From the NCBI RefSeq assembly GCF_032854445.1, contig NC_088296.1:27273064-27335063 (forward strand): 62,000 nucleotides of DNA. The letters run 5' to 3'. The notes under the pieces were generated by a model. That model searched no databases and was not told where the DNA came from. It saw only the letters and a program-made list of their open reading frames with translations. Made by a program: the position numbers and the translations under genes. The stretch comes from Liolophura sinensis (lineage: Eukaryota > Mollusca > Polyplacophora > Chitonida > Chitonidae). Positions 23,228 to 34,800 of this stretch are shown piece by piece. How positions within the stretch are numbered: position 1 is the stretch's first letter; every line of letters begins with the position of its first letter.

Positions 23228-23394
23228 CAGAAGGTGAACTGGTGAATCTCAGAGAAACTGCCAAAGTCCTGACAAACATCTCATCTCTGCTCCAAAACAG
23301 AGAACTCCTCCCCGTGAGGGTCCACAAGGGGGGGTGTCACAGCACTGGCCATCCCTCAAAGACATCACTAATACTATTGAAACTGCTTATCAAG
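23228..23394 (+). CDS. Probable internal exon with one frameshift, unknown protein
   Basis: A pyrimidine-rich acceptor (TCTCAGGTTTCCTGAGCAG) and a strong donor (CAAG|GTATGT) bound 167 nt. The first part reads EGELVNLRETAKVLTNISSL then LQNRELLPVRVHKGG. At a run of seven G (23,328-23,334) the good frame shifts by one and continues as VSQHWPSLKDITNTIETAYQ to the donor. Both halves are helix-like protein sequence, and the switch falls exactly in a homopolymer. This could be an uncorrected sequencing indel or a genuine inactivating change. The alternative acceptor three bases on (23,231) keeps the same frame. I do not recognise the family, and no neighbouring exon with matching phase was found. 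Confidence 0.45.
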
Positions 23395-23621
23395 GTATGT
23401 GTATGTTCTCAAAAAAAAGTAACAAACTTAACATCTGCCGCATTTCTGATCACCTTAATCCTTGTAAATGTAAATCTTTTTATTTGCATTATCAATTGTC
23501 ATTATTTAGTTCAGCTGTCACAGGTGTTGGCGTACAATTTTCTCAACTGACCTATCAGAGCTAGCAATAAACAGATACTGGAATTTTTTACCAGAGTATG
23601 TAACAGTACCAGTTACCCTCA

Positions 23622-23866
23622 ATGACCAAAAATTTCGCCCACAAAAGTAATAAATGTCACAAAAGTAATAAATGTCACAAAATATTATGCTTGATGCTGA
23701 AACTTACAATTTTCTGGTACATCATCAACCCAAATTTCAAGCAAGGCTCAAAACATCTTTCTTTCTGGTACATCATCAACCCATATTTCAAGCAAAGCTT
23801 ACATCAACAGAACTATCAAACTCAGGAAAAATGGGCAAGTTAGTCATGGACAAAGTTTAAGGTCAT
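23622..23866 (+). repeat. Dispersed repeat family C, copy 1
   Basis: Landmarks AATGTCACAAAATATTATGC, GATGCTGAAACTTACA, CTCAAAACA, CAGAACTATC and ATGGGCAAGTTAGTCATGGA occur in the same order in reverse orientation at 50,165-50,424. In this copy a 57-bp piece beginning TTCTGGTACATCATCAACCC is duplicated in tandem (about 23,711 and 23,764), as is GTAATAAATGTCACAAAA. Both copies keep an open frame starting MSQN and ending near GKLVMD. Confidence 0.7.
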
Positions 23867-23869
23867 TTA

Positions 23870-25010
23870 GAGAACATTTATTGTCTGCTCAGGGACTCAC
23901 AGACAGGAACAAGGAAGACCTTTCAATGAACATGTCCAGTGTGACATTTGTCTATGTAACATACGTTACAGCTGTTCCTAATGCTTTGATCACACAATGT
24001 AGGTAATGATTTGTGTGGTAACATCACGCACGTGTAATATCACATTGATAAAGTCCCCATCAGCTGTTGAACAACATGGGTCAGGCATGATTTTCACCCA
24101 ACCCCCACAGCTGTGTTCACAAAGCACATACATGACTAAGCCATATCACTACACAGCCACTAAAACCTCACCATTTGTTGTTACATGTACTCACCGGCCA
24201 AATTAGACAAAAAATTACCATACATGTATGGTAAACTGCCTTTGTGTTGATTTTTTCTTTTCTATGTGGACTTGGAATTACTGTGAATGTTTTTCTTATG
24301 AGTCTGTTATTATAGTAATAAACTTCTGGGCCCGGTTTCTCAAAACTGATTTAAGACTTAACACCTTAAAAGTCTTCAATTTTGTACTTAGCCTAAAAAA
24401 ATTGTGCACAGGTACATTAAATATGAGCTTTAACTGCTCCTGTTATACTTTGGCCTTAGAGAATTGCATTGGCTGCTGAGTTACACGTAATTTAGCTAAA
24501 ATTTTTAAAATAAAAGACGAACAGTATCAGCATTTTAAAAAAATAGGACCTGGGTATTTTTCTGAGGATGTCTGTAAAACATACAGATTTCTGAATGTTT
24601 ATATATTTATGTTGAAAGTCAAAAAATGAATAAAAAATGTAAATTACAGCGAAAAATGATGACCAAATGGTTACACGGATGGACTTGCCAGGCTTAGTTT
24701 TGAGCCTGCACAATGTGACGTGTAGTCACTACAAACAGTGATGTCATAGTACTGCATGTTTTCAGCATAAAATGACAAAGCATTCTGGCTTGTTATATGT
24801 ACAGATTTGCAGTGAACAAACTTTGCAAAAGGTGATCAATATTGGTGCAGTCAGCTGCTTATGTTGCTGATAGCCTCGCAAACAATGAAAGCACAGAGAG
24901 TCTGGAAATTCCCCGCCCATTGTCGGGATTGAACTCTCACCGGCTTCAATGCCATTTGTTTTATAAGACTCGTGCACCTCTCAACTGAAATACCAACTAC
25001 GGCTGACTAG
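23870..25010. other. Unique spacer
   Basis: AT-rich sequence without supported exons. At about 24,916-24,945 GTCGGGATTGAACTCTCACC looks like a reversed tRNA B-box and may be a SINE fossil. Open frames here lack domains and splice support. Confidence 0.4.
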
Positions 25011-25024
25011 CTTATATTTTATAT

Positions 25025-25285
25025 GGGGCCTCCGTGGCTCAGTTGGTTAGCGTGCTAGCGCAGCTTAATGACCCAGGAGTCTCTCACCAATGTGGTCGCT
25101 GTGAGTTCAAGTCCAGCTCATGCTGGCTTCCTCTCCGGCCGTACGTGGGACGGTCTGTCACAACCTGTGGATTGTTGTGAGTTTCCCCCGGGCTCTGCCT
25201 GGTTTCCGTCCTCCATAATGCTGGCCGCCGTCGTATAAGTGAAATATTCTTCAGTATGGCGTAAAACAACAATCAAATAAATAAA
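25025..25285 (+). mobile_element. SINE-A, full length, with perfect 12-bp target duplication
   Basis: The 261-bp reference copy for this window. The head GGGGCCTCCGTGGCTCAG carries a perfect A-box (TGGCTCAGTTGG, 25,035-25,046) and a near-consensus B-box (AGTTCAAGTCC, 25,104-25,114), so it is tRNA-derived and potentially Pol III transcribed. The body follows (CATGCTGGCTTCC, TGTGAGTTTCCCCCGGGCTC, ATGCTGGCCGCCGTCGTATA) and the 3' end is TGGCGTAAAACAACAATCAA plus an ATAAATAAATA tail. The 12 bases TATATTTTATAT lie at 25,013-25,024 and again at 25,286-25,297. The exact duplication indicates a fairly recent insertion. Confidence 0.95.
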
Positions 25286-25478
25286 TATATTTTATATGTA
25301 TGTATATAGTCAGTTTATATCCTGTATTTCGCCAAAAGTTTTGCATTTTTTCAAGTTACACAATTTGTTTCATTCTGACCAATTCATCCTCCTTACAATT
25401 AAGGGTTTCTTTTGAAGTCTGATTCATTTCTTATCAGCACAAAGTGGCATTTTGAGATCTTTATGTGATCCTGAACGA

Positions 25479-25562
25479 TTTATTTATTTATTTGATTTAT
25501 TAAAGCCCAGGGGAAACCCACGACCATCAGCAGGTTGCTGGAAGACCTTCCCACTTACAGTT
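25479..25562 (-). mobile_element. SINE-A fragment with internal deletion
   Basis: Starts with ATTTATTTATTTGATTTATT and jumps directly to AAAGCCCAGGGGAAACCCAC, CAGGTTGCTGGAAGACC and TTCCCAC. The GTTTTACGCC through GGAGGAAACC part is missing, so this copy has lost about 75 bp internally. Confidence 0.8.
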
Positions 25563-26273
25563 GGGATTCTGAAAGAGCGTTTTACATACTCAACATTAGG
25601 TAAAATACAATATGCACATATTTTTGCTTCATGCTTATGCTTTTACGCTGCACAACACGTAACAAAGTTCAAAACTGTCTGCATCAGATATGTATGATTT
25701 TCCCCACCTACCAAACATGGTACAAAGAGCCAATCTTTACAGCATATACAATGTACCCGGCCTCTGACAATCAGCTTGACAGGAATCTCATTACAGCCGT
25801 GAATAGACCTAGCAGACATCCAGAGTTAATACAAGAGAGTATTGCCAGGGCAAATATCAACTGGTCTATTATATGCATACACTAGCATATGTATACAGGT
25901 GTACACTAACGAGATTCATTTCCCTGGATAATTACCTTATTATACGGCCAATAAAAGTTAACGACTCCCCAATTACTGAGTGGCATTAGAACAACGAGAG
26001 GCAAATAAAGTTACCAGACGTGTACACGATTGGTGTGTTAAATATGCAGGCATGGGAATTGATGGACAGGCATGGGAATTGATGGACAGGAAAAAGTGTG
26101 AAATTTCTCAAGATCTGTCTGAAAATCTGAGAGTCTGAAAATAACAGAAAATAAAGCCTGAAACGCTACATCCAAATTAAATTACCAAACAATCAATTGT
26201 TTCCCTGAAATGAGTTGCCTTTGGTTTTTCAAGTTCTAAACAAAAAAGTCGGACGAAAATTCCCATGCCTATC
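25563..26273. other. Unique spacer
   Basis: Contains two tandem copies of GCATGGGAATTGATGGACAG at 26,050-26,090. No exon or mobile element is supported. Confidence 0.4.
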
Positions 26274-27252
26274 ATACAGAACAAGTGGTCAGTTCCCACA
26301 CCTGGCTATCATACAGAACAAGTGGTCAGTTCACATGCCTCAATACCATACAGAACAAGTGGTCAGTTCACATGCCTGAATATCATATAGAACAAGTGGT
26401 CAGTTCACATGCCTGACTATCATACAGAACAAGTGGTCAGTTCCCACGCCTGACTATCATACAGAACAAGTGGTCAGTTCACATGTCTGACTATCATACA
26501 GGACAAGTGGTCAGTTCCCATGCCTGACTATCATACAGAACCAGTGGTCAGTTCACATGTCTGACTATCATACAGAACAAGTGGTCAGTTCACATGCCTG
26601 AATACCATACAGAACAAGTGGTCAGTTCACATGTCTGACTATCATACAGATCAAGTGGTCAGTTCACATGCCTGAATACCATACAGATCAAGTGGTCAGT
26701 TCACATGCCTGACTATCATACAGAACAAGTGGTCAGTTCCCATGCCTGACTATCATACAGAACAAGTGGTCAGTTCACATGTCTGACTATCATACAGAAC
26801 AAGTGGTCAGTTCACATGCCTATCATACAGAACAAGTGGTCAGTTCCCACGCCTGACTATCATACAGAACAAGTGGTCAGTTCCCACGTCTGACTATCAT
26901 ACAGAACAAGTGGTCAGTTCCCATGCCTGACTATCATACAGAACAAGTGGTCAGTTCACATGTCTGACTATCATACAGAACCAGTGGTCAGTTCACATGC
27001 CTGACTATCATACAGAACAAGTGGTCAGTTCCCACGCCTGACTGTCATACAGAACAAGTGGTCAGTTCCCACGCCTGACTATCATACAGAACCAGTGGTC
27101 AGGTCACATGCCTGACTATCATACAGAACCAGTGGTCAGTTAACATGTCTGACTATCATACAGAACAAGTGGTCAGTTCCCATGTCTGACTATCATACAG
27201 AACAAGTGGTCAGTTCCCACGCCTGACTATCATACAGAACCAGTGGTCAGTT
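26274..27252. repeat. 37-bp minisatellite (AAGTGGTCAGTTC)
   Basis: About 26 units of 37 bp: CATACAGAACAAGTGGTCAG, then TTCACATGCCTGACTAT. Sites that vary between units are few: ACA/CCA before TGC or CGC, GCC/GTC, AACAAG/AACCAG/ATCAAG. Variants recur in blocks, for example paired TTCACATGT and TTCCCATGC units, so multi-unit copying has taken place. Confidence 0.96.
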
Positions 27253-27384
27253 AACAGGGTTACAGGTAAACTGACAGATGTCAAACTCTGACAATGCACT
27301 TAATAAATGACACTAACTTAATAAATAATAACTAACTAAAGTGAATTAATGGTTACATTTTGCATTCAAAGTATCATAATTGTA

Positions 27385-27990
27385 CTGTACACAAGGTACA
27401 TATAAATACTTATATATGTATTTGATTGGTGTTTTGTGCTGTACACAAGGTACATATAAATACTTATTTATGTATTTGATTGGTGTTTTGTGCTGTACAC
27501 AATTTACATATAAATACTTATATATGTATTTGATTGGTGTTTTGTGCTGTACACAAGGTACATATAAATACCTATTTATGTATTTGATTGGTGTTTTGTG
27601 CTGTACACAAGGTACATATAAATACATATTTATGTATTTGATTGGTGTTTTGTGCTGTACACAAGGTACATATAAATACTTATTTATGTATTTGATTGGT
27701 GTTTTGTGCTGTACACAATTTACATATAAATACTTATATATGTATTTGATTGGTGTTTTGTGCTGTACACAAGGTACATATAAATACCTATTTATGTATT
27801 TGATTGGTGTTTTGTGCTGTACACAAGGTACATATAAATACATATTTATGTATTTGATTGGTGTTTTGTGCTGTACACAATTTACATATAAATACCTACT
27901 TATGTATTTGATTGGCGTTTTGTGCTGTACACAATTTACATATAAATACCTACTTATGTATTTGATTGGCGTTTTGTGCTGTACCCAACA
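27385..27990. repeat. 54-bp minisatellite built from the SINE-A 3' tail
   Basis: Eleven units of 54 bp. Each contains TTTGATTGGTGTTTTGTGCT then GTACACAAGG and TACATATAAATACTTATTTA. The first 30 bases align with the reversed SINE-A 3' end (TTTGATTGGTGTTTTACGCC, GTACTCAAGA) with only a few changes. The unit is a multiple of three and stop-free on both strands, which creates the 212- and 165-residue open frames here; their 18-residue periodic translation is not a protein. Unit subtypes (AAGGTACA, AATTTACA) alternate in a three-unit pattern. Confidence 0.93.
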
Positions 27991-28235
27991 AATATTTCAC
28001 TTACCCTATTTCTTCTAAAATTTGATACACCTGGTCTGCTTACTTCAGCCAATATATATGCAATTCCAGCAGGAATACTGAAGTTTTTTTTATTCTGACA
28101 TGATCAGACCATCTAATGAACAACATACTCTTATCTTCACTTTCCCAAACGGCTGGTAAAGAAATGTAATATTCTAACAACAGAATCTAATAACAGTACT
28201 AATATTTGTCCCAAATCTTGGAGGAATTAGGGTAT

Positions 28236-28316
28236 ACAACAGCTGCAAGCATTGGTGGGAGGCTCCTGGATCATTGTGCTGCTCTGGCACACTAACCACC
28301 TTGGCCACAGAGGCCA
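28236..28316 (-). mobile_element. SINE-A 5' head fragment
   Basis: Read in reverse: GGCCTCTGTGGCCAAGGTGG, TTAGTGTGCCAGAGCAGCAC, AATGATCCAGGAGCCTCCCA. This is the tRNA-like head of SINE-A with a damaged A-box (TGGCCAAGGTGG). The body is not present next to it. Confidence 0.7.
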
Positions 28317-28487
28317 CAATTTAAATATTTAGAGAAAGGTGTACATTTAGAATTAATCAAACATAGCTTTTTTTATCAATTTAATATTCACTAAAAAAAC
28401 ATTCTAAATAATGAAGCTTGTATATGTAAATAGCATCACACCTGTTCCAAAAGCCCTACGTAATTCTGTTCTTATATTTCATTATTT

Positions 28488-28600
28488 GTTTATTTAATTG
28501 GTGCTTTACGCTGTACAAAAGAATATTTCACTTTTACGACTTCAGCCAGCATTATGATGGGAGGAAACTGGACACAGCCCATTGGAAACCCACGGCCTGT
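28488..28600 (-). mobile_element. SINE-A 3' fragment
   Basis: TTTATTTAATTGGTGCTTTA, CGCTGTACAAAAGAATATTT, CACTTTTACGACTTCAGCCA and ATGGGAGGAAACTGG match the 3' part of SINE-A. It has the same orientation as the head fragment at 28,236, but the order along the strand is wrong for one element, so these are two insertions. Confidence 0.8.
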
Positions 28601-28849
28601 TTTTATTATACAGGCCATTATCCTTGTCTCACACAAAATGAACATGCCGGTTTAATTTGGATCAAATTCCACAGACAGACGTAACAAGTTTTTTCCTGTA
28701 ATTAATGTAAGTTCAGAACGATTCATTACACAGATGATTACGTACTATTTTCTTTTCAGAATTATGACATATTATGACACAGAATATGGCAACTCTTGTG
28801 AAGACAAATCATATGAGAAACATTTTTCTGCATGCCTACATGTACAGTA

Positions 28850-29272
28850 CAAAACAGTACAGAACACAACAGTACAGTACAAAACAGTGCAGAACACAAC
28901 AATACAGTACAAAGCAGTGCAGAACACAACAGTGCAGAACACAACAGTACAGTACAAAACAGTGCAGAACACAACAGTGCAGTACAAAACAGTGCAGAAC
29001 ACAACAGTACAGTACAAAACAGTGCAGAACACAACAGTACAGTACAAAGCTGTGCATAACACAACAGTGCAGAACACAACAGTACAGTACAAAACAGTGC
29101 AGAACATAACAGTGCAGTACAAAACAGTGCAGAACACAACAGTACAGTACAAAACAGTGCAGAACACAACAGTGCAGTACAAAACAGTGCAGATCACAAC
29201 AGTACAGTACAAAACAGTGCAGAACACAACAGTACAGTACAAAACAGTGCAGAACACAACAGTACAGTACAG
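28850..29272. repeat. 30-bp minisatellite made of 10- and 15-bp sub-units
   Basis: About 14 units of ACAGTACAGTACAAAACAGT plus GCAGAACACA. CAGTACAGTA and CAGTGCAGAA are themselves near-copies, so the 30-bp unit arose from a shorter repeat. Stop-free in several frames on both strands, giving frames up to 255 residues with a TVQYKTVQNT periodic translation; not considered a gene. Confidence 0.94.
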
Positions 29273-29590
29273 TTTTGTATTTGCACATTTAAATCTCTTC
29301 CTCAACCATGATTTCCGGATCAGACAAGTCACCATAATGAATGCAATTAACCTACATGTATTTGTAAACATTGCAGCCTTTCATATCTTAGAACAAGATT
29401 TGAAAAATAACTGTCTTGCAACAATTTTAGACATTTACAGTATTATAACACACACTGAGTCTGAGAAGCGTTTGATCTGTACATTCAGAATCAGGGCATA
29501 ATCGACCTACGCTCCAGGGGCTGATGTTTTGTCTGTTATCCAATTTATAGCCATGATTGTCCCAAATAGAAACGGATTTCCCAAAGTAAA

Positions 29591-29770
29591 CTTTTGAACC
29601 AACTCTGCAGCCAATATTCTAGCTGAAACAAGAACTATGGGGTGTAGATAAATAGTTGCACAGTTTTATGAAGCATGCATCTTTAATGACACAAACGTAT
29701 CATTGTCAGTGCCATTTCCATAATAACTGCATGCATAACTTCCACTGACAAAAAGTAAGTGGTTAAAAAT
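29591..29770 (-). mobile_element. Small TIR element (MITE-like), copy 3
   Basis: Same family and orientation as 19,759-19,958: GGGGTGTAGATAAATAGTTG, CACAGTTTTATGAAGCATGC, CATTTCCATAATAACTGCAT, CTTCCACTGACAAAAAG. Ends are diverged (CTTTTGAACCAACTCT, GTGGTTAAAAATTC). Confidence 0.65.
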
Positions 29771-31139
29771 TCACAGTACCCTGTACACACTGTCCAGATC
29801 CTCTTCAGCTCTCTTTATGCCTCCATAATTAATACATGTATAACTTTGTAAAACTGATACATCTTTCATGGGAAAGTTAAGCAAATGTGTGCATTTTACT
29901 TGCAAAAATGGCTATTATCTCCTCGCCAAAACTCTTCAAATAAACCCTATTTAAATATTAAAAGGAAAATCAGACAACTTGTAAGCAATTCAAATAGCTA
30001 ATTTCTTTACAAAACTGTTATAACAATCGACTTACCAGTTTTTGTGTAAATGTACAGATATGCTCGCCTATTGACTTACAACGCTGATACGTCTGTAAAG
30101 GGATCACTATGAATCTTAAACCAATCCACATCTATATGTACAGTATATTGTACTTGGTTATCCGAGCAAGGTAAACTCCTCGATTATCTGCTATCAGTGT
30201 CTTGTACAGTCAGGGCATGAAGTGTGACCAGCTATGTTTTTGTAACAAAGCACTCTTACCTGCCCCAGGCACACATTAACGCGGTTTATATTTGGCCAAA
30301 TTTATTCAACTATATTCGTCACTCGCCTCATTACGTTCACCGCAGCGGGTGTTGTTGTTGTAACGCACTTCAACCGTATCCCGGCCGCTTTCTGTTTCGC
30401 GCTGCACTTTGCAACCACAGCTCGCGAAACACGCCATATTTGGTCAATTCGAAGCCAATGGGTATTCACGTCGCAATTGCGCATATTTTCTCCGATTTTT
30501 AACCCTTTTAACACGTCCGAAATCGAAGTCAAACTCACCTATATTCTCCAAGCTGTCATCGGCTGTCCATGCTGCTCCGTCTCAGTGAAGATGTACCAGG
30601 CGCGTCTAGTCGATCAATCAATTCTGTTACCGTAAATCCCCTCCAAAAATACACCATGCTGTTCTATTTATTCACGGTTGGTTGCATAGTGTAGCATTTT
30701 GACGCTGTCGGCTACTTAGTCTGGTTTTGATGTGCTTGTACTTAACCACAACACCTTTATAAAAAGTGCGATGTGTGATGTTCATTGTTTAAAAATAACA
30801 TAGCCAGTGAAAAAATGAATGACAACTTAATCAGTGAGACATTTGGAGAGCTTCAGTCACCTGTGTAATTCCTGAGACACATTAGACTGCCATTAGACCA
30901 ACATCCTGTAATTTAACCTTTTTACATCTTTGCAAGGAGTTTATTGAAGCATATTCTGAAGGAATTGTTCTCAGCTGACTGATAAAATTATACTTTTTGT
31001 GAAGCCCTGAAACTGGCCAGTCCAGCCAATGTAGTTTTGTCTCCAAGATTAAACCAGAAATATCCCCAAATTACACTAAAAGTTGCTCTATCATGTGCGA
31101 AAAAGTTAAGGAATTAGGGTAATAAAAATTATTTATTTC
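29771..31139. other. Mostly unique sequence around a CpG-dense patch
   Basis: No tandem array or mobile element was seen here. The notable part is the CpG-dense segment listed separately. Confidence 0.45.
30265..30650. promoter_or_regulatory. CpG-dense patch, possible promoter or first exon
   Basis: By eye about two dozen CpGs fall in under 400 bp, whereas the flanks have very few. Motifs such as CCCGGCCGC, TTCGCGC, GCTCGCGAAACACGCC and a CCAAT box (GCCAATGGG, about 30,456) are present. On the minus strand a consensus donor (GAATATAG|GTGAGT) occurs at about 30,538 and another (GGGGCAG|GTAAGA) near 30,267. This suggests a first, possibly non-coding exon of a minus-strand gene. No downstream partner exon was identified. 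Confidence 0.4.
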
Positions 31140-31462
31140 GTTATTTGCTATTTGATGTTTTATTTGCTGTTTCTCATGATACTTTATTTGCTGTTTCTCA
31201 TGATACTTTGTTATTTCTCATGATACTTTATTTGTTATTGCTCATGATACTTTATTTCTCATGATACTTTATTTGCATTTCTCATACTTTATTTGCTATT
31301 TCTCATGATACTTTATTTGCTATTTCTCATTGTACTTTATTTGCTATTTCTCATGACACTTTATTTGCTATTTCTCATTGTACTTTATTTTCTGTTTCTC
31401 ATGATACTTTATTTGCTATTCCTCACGATACTTTATTTGCTATTTATCATGATACTTTAGGC
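31140..31462. repeat. 24-bp minisatellite (TTTATTTGCTATTTCTCATG)
   Basis: About 13 units of 18-24 bp with TTTATTTGCTATTTCTCATG plus ATAC. Several units lack the GCTATT part, giving 15-18 bp versions. Edges decay gradually. Confidence 0.92.
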
Positions 31463-31744
31463 TAACCACTGCATTTCACCTGCAGTTTGGTCTTAAAATT
31501 ATACTTCTGATGCTAACACTTACTGATAAGAGATAAGATAAAGATTTTGTCAAAAGAGATCAATCAAGTTTAGCAAAAAAAACAACAACTCTAAAGTGCC
31601 ACTATATGGGACACATCAATCAATCAGAATCAACGTGTCACATGGAAAAAATGTAATTAACTTCAAAAAAGAGTGATACCAGAATTGCCAGATCTAAACA
31701 GTGTAGGTCCTTACTAGTGCTGAAAATAAACTTAGATAAACAAA
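31463..31744. other. Unique spacer
   Basis: Nothing beyond AT-rich unique sequence was seen. Confidence 0.35.
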
Positions 31745-31840
31745 TTTATTTATTTATTTGATTACTGTTTTATGCTGTCCTCGAAAACATTCCAGTTGTC
31801 AATGTGCTGCTTCAGTCCCAAGAGAAACCATGCAGGTTGA
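31745..31840 (-). mobile_element. SINE-A 3' fragment, diverged
   Basis: ATTTATTTATTTGATTACTG, TTTTATGCTGTCCTCGAAAA and AGAGAAACCATGCAGGTTGA match the tail and parts of the SINE-A body with deletions. It ends about 45 bp before the 65-bp satellite. Confidence 0.65.
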
Positions 31841-31883
31841 AATATTAAAGTGATGTGAAGGTTTGTCCATGAAAAAGCTTACC

Positions 31884-34800
31884 ATATATAATGATATGAA
31901 GGATAGCCCACGGAACACAGCTAAATGTCTGGTTCAGAAAGGTTTACCATATATAATGATATGAGGGATAGCCCATGGAACACAGCTAAATGCATGGTTC
32001 AGAAAGGTTTACCATATATAATGATACGAAGGATAGCCCATGGAACACAGCTAAATGTCTGGTTCAGGGAGATTTACCATATATAATGATATGAGGGATA
32101 GCCCATGGAACACAGCTAAATGCATGGTTCAGAAAGGTTTACCATATATAATAATATGAAAGATAGCCCATGGAACACAGCTAAATCCATGGTTCAGGGA
32201 GATTTACCATATATAATGATATGAAGGATAGCCCATGGAACACAGCTAAATCCATGGTTCAGAAAGATTTACCACATATAATGATACGAAGGATAGCCCA
32301 TGGAACACAGCTAAATGTCTGGTTCAGAAAGATTTACCATATATAATGATACGAAGGATAGCCCATGGAACACAGCTAAATGTCTGGTTCAGAAAGATTT
32401 ACCACCTATAATTATATGAAGGATAGCCCATGGAACACAGCTAAATGCATGGTTCAGGGAGATTTACCATATATAATGATATGAAGGATAGCCCATGGAA
32501 CACAGCTAAATGTCTGGTTCAGAAAGATTTACCATATATAATGATATGAGGGATAGCCCATGGAACACAGCTAAATGCATGGTTCAGGGAGATTTACCAT
32601 ATATAATGATATGAAGGATAGCTCATGGAACACAGCTAAATGCATGGTTCAGGGAGATTTACCATATATAATGATATGAAGGATAGCCCATGGGACACAG
32701 CTAAATGTCTGGTTCAGAAAGGTTTACCATACATAATGATATGAAGGATAGCCCATGGAACACAGCTTAATGTCTGGTTCAGAAAGGTTTACCATACATA
32801 ATGATACGAAGGATAGCCCATGGAACACAGCTTAATGTCTGGTTCAGAAAGGTTTACCATATATAATGATATGAAGGATAGCCCATGGAACACAGCTAAA
32901 TGCATGGTTCAGGGAGATTTACCATATATAATGATATGAAGGATAGCCCATGGAACACAGCTAAATGTCTGGTTCAGAAAGGTTTACCATATATAATGAT
33001 ACGAAGGATAGCCCACGGAACACAGCTAAATGCATGGTTCAGAAAGATTTACCATATATAATGATATGAAGGATAGCCCACGGAACACAGCTAAATGTCT
33101 GGTTCAGAAAGATTTACCATATATAATGATATGAAGGATAGCCCATGGGACACAGCTAAATGCATGGTTCAGAAAGATTTACCATATATAATGATATGAA
33201 GGATAGCCCATGGAACACAGCTAAATGTCTGGTTCAGAAAGGTTTACCATATATAATGATATGAAGGACAGCCCATGGAACACAGCTAAATGCATGGTTC
33301 AGAAAGGTTTACCATATATAATGATATAAAGGATAGCCAATGGAACACAGCTAAATGTCTGGTTCAGAGAGGATTACCATATATAATGATAGGAAGGATA
33401 GCCCATTGAACACAGCTAAATGCATGGTTCAGAAAGGTTTACCATATATAATGATATAAAGGATAGCCAATGGAACACAGCTAAATGTCTGGTTCAGAAA
33501 GGTTTACCATATATAATGATATGAAGGATAGCCCATGGAACACAGCTAAATGTCTGGTTCAGAAAGGTTTACCATATATAATGATATGAAGGATAGCCCA
33601 TCGAACACAGCTAAATGCATGGTTCAGGGAGATTTACCATATATAATGATATGAGGGATAGCCCACAGAACACAGCTAAATGGATGGTTCAGAAAGATTT
33701 ACCACCTATAATTATATAAAGGATAGCCAATGGAACACAGCTAAATGTCTGGTTCAGAAAGGTTTACCATATATAATGATATGAAGGATAGCCCATGGAA
33801 CACAGCTAAATGTCTGGTTCAGAAAGGTTTACCATACATAATGATATGAAGGATAGCCCATGGGACACAGCTAAATGCATGGTTCAGGGAGATTGACCAG
33901 ATATAATGATAGGAAGGATAGCCCATGGGACACAGATAAATGTCTGGTTCAGAAAGGTTTACCATATATAATGATATGAGGGATAGCCCATGGAACACAG
34001 TTAAATGTCTGGTTCAGATAGGTTTACCATATATAATGATATGAGGGATAGCCAATGGAACACAGCTAAATGTCTGGTTCAGAAAGATTTACCATATTTA
34101 ATGATATGAAGGATATCCCAGGAAACACAGCTAAATGTCTGGTTCAGAAAGATTTACCATATATAATGATATGAAGGATAGCCCATGGAACACAGCTAAA
34201 TGCATGGTTCAGAAAGATTTACCATATATAATGATAGGAAGGATAGCCCATGGAACACAGCTAAATGTCTGGTTCAGAAAGATTTACCATATATAATGAT
34301 ATGAAGGATAGCCCATGGAACACAGCTAAATGCATGGTTCAGAAAGGTTTACCATATATAATGATATGAAGGATAGCCCATGGGACACAGATAAATGTCT
34401 GGTTCAGAAAGGTTTACCATATATAATGATATGAGGGATAGCCCATGGAACACAGTTAAATGTCTGGTTCAGATAGGTTTACCATATATAATGATATGAG
34501 GGATAGCCAATGGAACACAGCTAAATGTCTGGTTCAGAGAGATTTACCATATATAATGATATGAAGGATATCCCAGGAAACACAGCTAAATGTCTGGTTC
34601 AGAAAGATTTACCATATATAATGATATGAAGGATAGCCCATGGAACACAGCTAAATGTCTGGTTCAGAAAGATTTACCATATATAATGATATGAAGGATA
34701 TCCCATGGGACACAGCTAAATGCATGGTTCAGAAAGATTTACCATATATAATGATAGGAAGGATAGCCCATGGAACACAGCTAAATGTCTGGTTCAGAGA

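Noticed and set aside
25025-25115. A functional tRNA gene at the head of SINE-A
   Set aside because: A- and B-boxes are present, but no cloverleaf with proper acceptor and anticodon stems; body and tail follow with a target duplication, so it is a SINE.
27346-28018. 212- and 165-residue frames on opposite strands
   Set aside because: Both are translations of the 54-bp SINE-tail array, whose length is a multiple of three.
28734-29501. 255-residue plus-strand frame through the 30-bp array
   Set aside because: Most of it is repeat translation, and the flanking non-repeat parts show no protein character or splice support.
30302-30538. 78-residue minus-strand frame in the CpG patch
   Set aside because: It starts within what looks like the intron side of a GTGAGT donor and has no recognised domain; CpG-rich sequence often lacks stops by chance.
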